Source: Kribbella pittospori (GTDB lineage Bacteria > Actinomycetota > Actinomycetes > Propionibacteriales > Kribbellaceae). From it: 64,000 bases of DNA. The translations under genes were made by a program, and so were the position numbers. The stretch covers positions 30,908 to 94,907 of the forward strand of contig NZ_SJKB01000024.1 in NCBI RefSeq assembly GCF_004331465.1, written 5' to 3'. The notes beneath the pieces are model-generated. The model did no database searches, was not told the DNA's origin, and saw nothing but the letters and a program-made list of their open reading frames with translations. Of this stretch, positions 59,637 through 64,000 are shown in pieces; within the stretch, counting starts at the first letter, position 1, and every line of letters starts with the position of its first letter.

Positions 59637-61175
59637 TCATGCGCCGAAGTCCTTTCCGAAATGGCGGACGGCACTTTGTACCGGCATGGGTGTCAGCCCG
59701 CCCATCGCGCAGAGCGAGCCGTCGGTCATCAGTTCACACAGGTCGTCGAGCAGGACGAGGTTCTTCTGCCGGTCCTCACCGGCCACGATCCGGTCGATCG
59801 TCTCGACGCCGCGGACGGCACCGACCCGGCACGGGGTGCACTTGCCACACGACTCGGCCGCGCAGAACTCGAACGCGAACCGGGCCATCGAGGCCATGTC
59901 GACGGTCTCGTCGAACACCACGATGCCGCCGTGCCCGACCATCGCACCGGCCGCCGCGAACGCCTCGTAGTCCATCGGCAGGCCGAACTGCTCGACCGGG
60001 AGGTACGCCCCGAGCGGGCCGCCCACCTGGACGGCCCGCACCGGGCGGCCCGACGACGTACCGCCGCCGAAGTCGTTCACCAGTTCGCCGAGAGTGATGC
60101 CGAACGCGGTCTCCACGATCCCGCCGCGGGCGACGTTCCCGCCGAGCTGGAACACGCTCGTACCGAGCGATCGCCCGGTCCCGTACGCCGCGTAGGCCTC
60201 GGCGCCTTCGGCCAGGATCACCGGGACAGTTGCCAGCGACAACACATTGTTCACCACGGTCGGGCGGCCGAAAAGCCCTTCCAGGGCAGGGATCGGGGGC
60301 TTGGCCCGGACCTGTCCACGCTTGCCCTCGAGGCTCTCCAGCATCGAGGTCTCTTCACCACAGATGTACGCGCCCGCACCGACACGGACGTGCAGCTCGA
60401 AGGCGAACCCCGAGCCGAGGACGTCGTCCCCGAGCCAGCCCTCCGACCGGGCGATCTCGATCGCGGCCCTGAGCGTCGCCACCGCGTCGGGGTACTCGGA
60501 CCGCAGGTACACGTATCCTTCCGAGGCCCCGACGGCGTACGCCGCGATCGTCATCCCCTCGATCAGCGTGAACGGATCGCCCTCGATCAGCATCCGGTCC
60601 GCGAACGTCCCGGAGTCGCCCTCGTCGGCGTTGCAGCAGACGAACTTGAGGTCGGACTCCGCACCGAGCACGGTCCGCCACTTGATCCCGGTCGGGAACC
60701 CTGCACCGCCACGTCCGCGCAGCCCGGAGTCCACCACCGTCTCCACCACCTCAGCCGGCGTCCGCGCCAGCGCCGCCCGCAGTCCGCGGATCCCGCCGTA
60801 CGACGTGTACTCCTCGGCGGAGAGTGGATCGGTCACACCGACCCGGGCGAAGGTGAGTCGCTGCTGCCGCTTCATCCACGGCAGTTCGTCGACGACGCCG
60901 AGGTGGGCGCCGATGTCGCGGACCTCGCCGCTGAGCATCCCGGCCGCGAGCAGGCCGTCGACATCCTCAGGCGCGACCGGGCCGTAGCCGACCCGGCCTT
61001 CGGCGGTCTCGACCTCGACGAGCGGCTCGAGCCAGAGCATGCCGCGCGAACCGTTGCGGACCACCTGCACGTCCTGACCGTGGGCCGCGGCCGCCGCGGC
61101 GATCCGCTCGGCGACCTCGTCCGCGCCGACGGAACGTGCGGCCGCGTCGCGCGGGACGTAGACACGGATGGTCAT
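59637..61175 (-). CDS. fdsB: Formate dehydrogenase beta subunit FdsB (NuoF-like)
   Basis: A 512-residue protein with an N-terminal thioredoxin-like [2Fe-2S] remnant, then the NuoF domain with FMN/NADH-binding GLRGRGGAGFPTGIKW and 'VCCNADEGDSGTFADRMLIE', and the [4Fe-4S] site ESCGKCTPCRVG. It passes electrons from FdsA to NAD+. Start overlaps the fdsG stop (ATGA). Confidence 0.95.
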   Translation of the reverse strand: MTIRVYVPRDAAARSVGADEVAERIAAAAAAHGQDVQVVRNGSRGMLWLEPLVEVETAEGRVGYGPVAPEDVDGLLAAGMLSGEVRDIGAHLGVVDELPWMKRQQRLTFARVGVTDPLSAEEYTSYGGIRGLRAALARTPAEVVETVVDSGLRGRGGAGFPTGIKWRTVLGAESDLKFVCCNADEGDSGTFADRMLIEGDPFTLIEGMTIAAYAVGASEGYVYLRSEYPDAVATLRAAIEIARSEGWLGDDVLGSGFAFELHVRVGAGAYICGEETSMLESLEGKRGQVRAKPPIPALEGLFGRPTVVNNVLSLATVPVILAEGAEAYAAYGTGRSLGTSVFQLGGNVARGGIVETAFGITLGELVNDFGGGTSSGRPVRAVQVGGPLGAYLPVEQFGLPMDYEAFAAAGAMVGHGGIVVFDETVDMASMARFAFEFCAAESCGKCTPCRVGAVRGVETIDRIVAGEDRQKNLVLLDDLCELMTDGSLCAMGGLTPMPVQSAVRHFGKDFGA

Positions 61176-61666
61176 CGGGCCTCCCCGAGAAGGGCGTCGA
61201 GCCGTGCCGGTGTCACGCGACCGTGCAGTTTCTCGCCGACCTGGACCGCGGGTCCGAGGGCGCAGTTGCCGAAGCAGAAGATCTCGTCGAGAGTGATCCG
61301 GCCGTCGTACGTCGTCTCACCGAAACCGCAGCCGATACTGCGTTTGGCGTGTTCGGCCAGCTCAGCGGCACCGACCGATCGGCACGCCTCCGCCTGACAG
61401 ATCGCGACCGTCGTCCGCCCGGCCGGTGCCCGGCGGAAGTCCTTGTAGAAGGTGATCACGCCGTGCACCTCGGCGACGGCGATGTTCAGTACGTCGGCGA
61501 TGACCGGGATGTCGGTCTGGTCGACGTACTCCAACTCCTCTTGGACGGCGTGCAGGATCGGGATCAGCGCCCCCCGGAGACCTCGCAGTTCGGTGGCTAT
61601 CTCGCGTACTCGCTGGGCACGCCCGGGGACCGGGACGGGGGCTGCGGCCACGACCTCACTCGTCAT
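61172..61666 (-). CDS. fdsG: Formate dehydrogenase gamma subunit FdsG (NuoE-like)
   Basis: A 164-residue NuoE-like subunit with one [2Fe-2S] cluster: CQAEACRS and CFGNCALGP supply the four Cys. 'VITFYKDFRRAPAG' is family-typical. It links FdsB to the diaphorase unit. ATG 61666 gives the standard N-terminus with a weak ribosome site, and lies 43 nt from a strong operator palindrome. First gene of the operon; the divergent SRPBCC gene shares the control region. Confidence 0.93.
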   Translation of the reverse strand: MTSEVVAAAPVPVPGRAQRVREIATELRGLRGALIPILHAVQEELEYVDQTDIPVIADVLNIAVAEVHGVITFYKDFRRAPAGRTTVAICQAEACRSVGAAELAEHAKRSIGCGFGETTYDGRITLDEIFCFGNCALGPAVQVGEKLHGRVTPARLDALLGEAR

Positions 61667-61708
61667 GTATACAACATTCCGTCGCCAGCATCGCGGGGTC
61701 AAAGCAAA

Positions 61709-61750
61709 GCTGCCTATCACCTGATAGGCAGCATCTATCAAGGCCTATCA
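61709..61750. promoter_or_regulatory. Operator upstream of fds operon (TATCA half-sites)
   Basis: GCTGCCTATCA and TGATAGGCAGC (61709-61719 and 61722-61732) form a perfect 11-bp inverted repeat with a 2-nt spacer. Two further TATCA half-sites follow at 61736-61740 and 61746-61750, 10 bp apart. The cluster lies 43 nt before fdsG and is a likely regulator-binding region. The regulator is not in this window. Confidence 0.7.
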
Positions 61751-61791
61751 CGAAATGTCGAGGCCGACTGAGCGGGTACGACGTCCGGGGC

Positions 61792-62292
61792 ATGAACGAC
61801 TACGGAGTGACCGGTGCGAGCACCGAGGTCCAGGTGGTGTTGAGGGTTTCCGTCGAGCAGGTGTGGGCGGGAATCACGGCCGTCGATCGGTACGGCGAAT
61901 GGAGTCCGGAGTGCTACTACGGCGCCTGGCTCGACGACGACCGGCTCGTGGCCGGAGCGCGGTTCGAGGCGCGGAACAGGTTCGCGGACGGGTTCGAGAC
62001 GTACGTGACGTGCGTGGTCACGGTCGCCGACGAGCTGACCAGGTTCGGCTGGGACGTGTACGGCGACGAGGACGAGCCGTTCGCCCATTGGGAGTACGAC
62101 CTGCGATCGCAGGGCTCGCAGACCGTGGTGCACCAGACCTTCACCCACGGTCCTGGTGACAGCGGCTTGCGTGCGGGCGTCCGCAACCACCCCGCCGACG
62201 CGGCGCAAGTCATCCAGGGCCGGCTGGATCAGCTCGCCGGCAACATGCGCAAAACCCTCACCGCGATGGAGTCTGCCCTCCTCCCGGGCTGA
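61792..62292 (+). CDS. SRPBCC (START-like) family protein
   Basis: A 166-residue helix-grip protein of the polyketide-cyclase/dehydrase group: 'VEQVWAGITAVDRYGEWSPEC', 'FEARNRFADGFETYVTCVV' and 'MRKTLTAMESALL'. Such proteins bind hydrophobic ligands. ATG 61792 follows GGGG. Divergent from the fds operon; its relation is unknown. Confidence 0.85.
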   Translation: MNDYGVTGASTEVQVVLRVSVEQVWAGITAVDRYGEWSPECYYGAWLDDDRLVAGARFEARNRFADGFETYVTCVVTVADELTRFGWDVYGDEDEPFAHWEYDLRSQGSQTVVHQTFTHGPGDSGLRAGVRNHPADAAQVIQGRLDQLAGNMRKTLTAMESALLPG

Positions 62293-62298
62293 CCCACG

Positions 62299-63384
62299 TC
62301 ACGGACATGGACTTGCCAGGTCCTGTGCGGGCACCTGGATGGACTGTTTCAGGGTGCGGATGCGCTCGATCTGCGACTGCGCTTTCGCATCCTTCGCCAG
62401 GTCGGCGTACACGGGCTGGACGGCCTTGGTCAGCGCTGTGAGGTCCGCAGCGCTGGCCGTGACGATCTTTCCCCCGAGGTTGCAGAACGCCACGGCATTG
62501 GCCGTCTCGGTGGTCCGGTTCGCCAGCACCCAGACCTGCAGGGCCTTCACCGAGTCCTGCAGGACTGTCCGATTGGCCTCCGACAACTCGGCGTACACCT
62601 CCGGGTTGATGACGAGGGTGTTCACCTTCTCGTTGAAGATGACGTTCCCGGCTGCGGTGGACGGCGCCGGGAAGCCGCGGGCCAGCAGGAATCCCGATTC
62701 GACGCCGGCCATCGACGCGTCCTGGACGCCCTGGACGAACGTGCTGTCGGTGACGTCGACCGGCTTCCCGCCGAGTGCCCGGAGGGTCGCCTCGTTCAGC
62801 AGGGAATGAGGTGTCCGGATGGTCTGGAGGTGGTAGTCCTCGACCCGCACCAGGGCGTGCCGGAAGCCGAAAGTGTGGCGCGGGCTCTCCGGCAGCAGCG
62901 TCAGACCCATGACACCGGCCTTCTCGAGGCCCGACATCAGTTCGGTGGCCAGGTCAGAACTGGTGACGATCCTGTCGGCCAGTGCGTCCGACGTGACCAG
63001 GAACGGAGCATTGAGCGCACGGAAGGTGCTCACTCCTTCGGTGTCCCAGGCTCTGGCCGGGACCATCCCCATCCCGAGTTGCTTCTCCTTGACCATCCGC
63101 GCGATCTTCTGGTCCCACTCGACGGATTCCGGTCCGGACGCCTGCCAGACCGGATAGAGCAGCAGGTTCCCGTCGGAACCTGATCGGACCAGTTCGACCA
63201 GCTTCATGATCGCGATCCCGCCAGGACTGTCCGGATCGTCGTCGGCCGTTCCGATCTGGATCGTCACCGGGCCCGCATCGGCCTCGGCGGCCTTGGTCTC
63301 AGGTGCATCGTTGCTGCAGGCCACCCCCGCGCCCAGCAGCGCAAGCGCCAGCGTGAAAATCCCCAGACGTCGTCTCGGATTCAT
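62299..63384 (-). CDS. TRAP-type substrate-binding lipoprotein, no membrane subunits nearby
   Basis: A 361-residue DctP-like substrate-binding protein. It has a lipobox (GAGVACS, Cys27) and the periplasmic TRAP fold with 'SGPESVEWDQKIARMVKEKQLGMGMVPARAWD'-type strands (residues ~95-135) and 'AGVESGFLLARGFPA'. TRAP receptors capture organic acids and need DctQ/DctM membrane subunits, which are absent here. ATG 63384 is preferred; the frame upstream has no support. Convergent with the SRPBCC gene. Confidence 0.87.
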   Translation of the reverse strand: MNPRRRLGIFTLALALLGAGVACSNDAPETKAAEADAGPVTIQIGTADDDPDSPGGIAIMKLVELVRSGSDGNLLLYPVWQASGPESVEWDQKIARMVKEKQLGMGMVPARAWDTEGVSTFRALNAPFLVTSDALADRIVTSSDLATELMSGLEKAGVMGLTLLPESPRHTFGFRHALVRVEDYHLQTIRTPHSLLNEATLRALGGKPVDVTDSTFVQGVQDASMAGVESGFLLARGFPAPSTAAGNVIFNEKVNTLVINPEVYAELSEANRTVLQDSVKALQVWVLANRTTETANAVAFCNLGGKIVTASAADLTALTKAVQPVYADLAKDAKAQSQIERIRTLKQSIQVPAQDLASPCP

Positions 63385-63444
63385 GGCTCCCCCCACGAAC
63401 CACAGTGGCACGGCCCAGGCCGATCTACCAGGCTGTGCTGGGGC

Positions 63445-63867
63445 TCAGGAGGCGGCCGAGGCGTCGGTGGGTCCGGCGTCCACCCAGAGGCAGTCGGCGG
63501 TGCCGTCGGCGAGACTCTCGGTGTAGATGTCGACCTTGTGAGTGATCACGTTCAGGCACTCGTTGAGTTCCTGGATCTGCGCGCTGACGTAGTCCTGGTG
63601 GCTGCGGAGCAAGGCCAGACGGTCCTGTTCGTTGCCCGGACCTTGACGCACCAGATCGGTGTACTTGCGGATCGTGTCGAGCGGCATACCGGACGAGCGG
63701 AACTTGATGCACATGTCCAGCCAGTCGACGTCGTCCTCGGTGTACACGCGCCGGCCGTTCGACTCCCGCCGGACCGGGTCCGCGAGCAACCCTTCCCGCT
63801 CGTAGAACCGCAGCGCGTGCACGCTCAGCCCGGTCCGCTCCGCCACCTGCCCGATGCTCAGACCCAT
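63445..63867 (-). CDS. MerR-family transcriptional regulator
   Basis: A 140-residue MerR regulator with 'LSIGQVAERTGLSVHALRFYEREGLL' HTH, the 'RRVYTEDDVDWLDMCIKFR' linker and a C-terminal coiled-coil. No metal-binding Cys pair is obvious, so it may sense an organic compound. It is 60 bp upstream of the TRAP gene in the same direction, so it could regulate it. GTG 63876 is an alternative start. Confidence 0.9.
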   Translation of the reverse strand: MGLSIGQVAERTGLSVHALRFYEREGLLADPVRRESNGRRVYTEDDVDWLDMCIKFRSSGMPLDTIRKYTDLVRQGPGNEQDRLALLRSHQDYVSAQIQELNECLNVITHKVDIYTESLADGTADCLWVDAGPTDASAAS

Positions 63868-64000
63868 GGGCCGCACCCTAACCCGGCAGCTAGACCCACC
63901 TCTAGACGGTATGAAGTGACCGCTCGGGGTTGCTGGGTGGTTGCGGGCCGGGGCCTCACTCGCACAGATTCGTGGGTTGCCGAGTAGGGGCTGCCTGCTC

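Noticed and set aside
59661..61397. A 578-codon plus-strand open frame antisense to fdsB
   Set aside because: Complementary to FdsB and Arg/Asp/His-rich; no ribosome site.

Overview
This 64 kb window is GC-rich DNA from a high-GC actinobacterium. The codon use, the abundance of GTG starts and GTACG/CGTAC words, the F420-type and SARP-type genes and the overall gene style suggest a Kribbella-like member of the Propionibacteriales. That placement is inference. It looks like accessory chromosome: short operons, many local regulators paired with transporters or enzymes, a decayed insertion sequence in a tRNA 3' end, and several pseudogene fragments.

Layout. 0-2 kb: non-coding DNA, a tRNA 3' fragment, and a degenerate IS481-type element flanked by 14-bp direct repeats. 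2.2-12.6 kb: a stand-alone mraY, a VOC protein, a large unknown protein coupled to a SWIM zinc-finger protein, an HxlR/SDR divergent pair, a MetE-like protein, a DHA2 exporter and a ThrE remnant. 12.6-14.4 kb: a membrane-anchored protein and a Fes-like esterase. 14.4-19.7 kb: the most distinctive locus. A compact minus-strand operon encodes two sibling 63- and 65-residue peptides, a PqqD-like/M50 protease/MinD-ATPase fusion, a secreted protein with three CxxC repeats, and a lipoprotein. It lies beside a small SARP regulator, and four heptamers on an exact 11-bp period sit 8 nt from a -10-like hexamer. 19.7-32.2 kb: oxidoreductase, hydrolase, methyltransferase, Lrp, MFS, MocR, DinB and YceI genes. 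32.2-33.3 kb: TPP riboswitch-thiS-thiG. 33.3-36.7 kb: a LacI-DUF6807 fusion divergent from a hydrolase-RidA pair across a perfect operator palindrome. 36.7-51.4 kb: LysR/beta-lactamase-like pair, Tat-exported metallo-hydrolase, MocR/FAD oxidase pair, NhaA-DsbA fusion, GAF-ANTAR, TetR/SDR pair with double operators, ROK regulator. 51.5-54.3 kb: alr-ddl-vanX-type dipeptidase operon. 54.3-61.7 kb: soluble NAD-dependent formate dehydrogenase operon fdsGBAD-moeA-fdhD with a strong operator. 61.8-64 kb: SRPBCC protein, orphan TRAP substrate-binding lipoprotein and MerR regulator.

How the genes work together. The fds operon carries the three catalytic/electron-transfer subunits, the delta subunit and two maturation factors (MoeA for Mo insertion, FdhD for sulfuration) in overlapping frames, so it is one self-sufficient unit for formate oxidation. 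The alr-ddl-dipeptidase operon both makes and hydrolyses D-Ala-D-Ala; the ligase keeps the Lys-Tyr pair typical of true D-Ala-D-Ala ligases, so it is not a standard vanHAX cassette. The 14.4-19.7 kb locus reads as a regulated secreted-peptide system. The protease-ATPase fusion probably recognises the shared LPxREAL leader motif through its PqqD-like domain, and the CxxC-repeat protein appears to be built from the same motif as the peptides. It is the best candidate for an undescribed system here.
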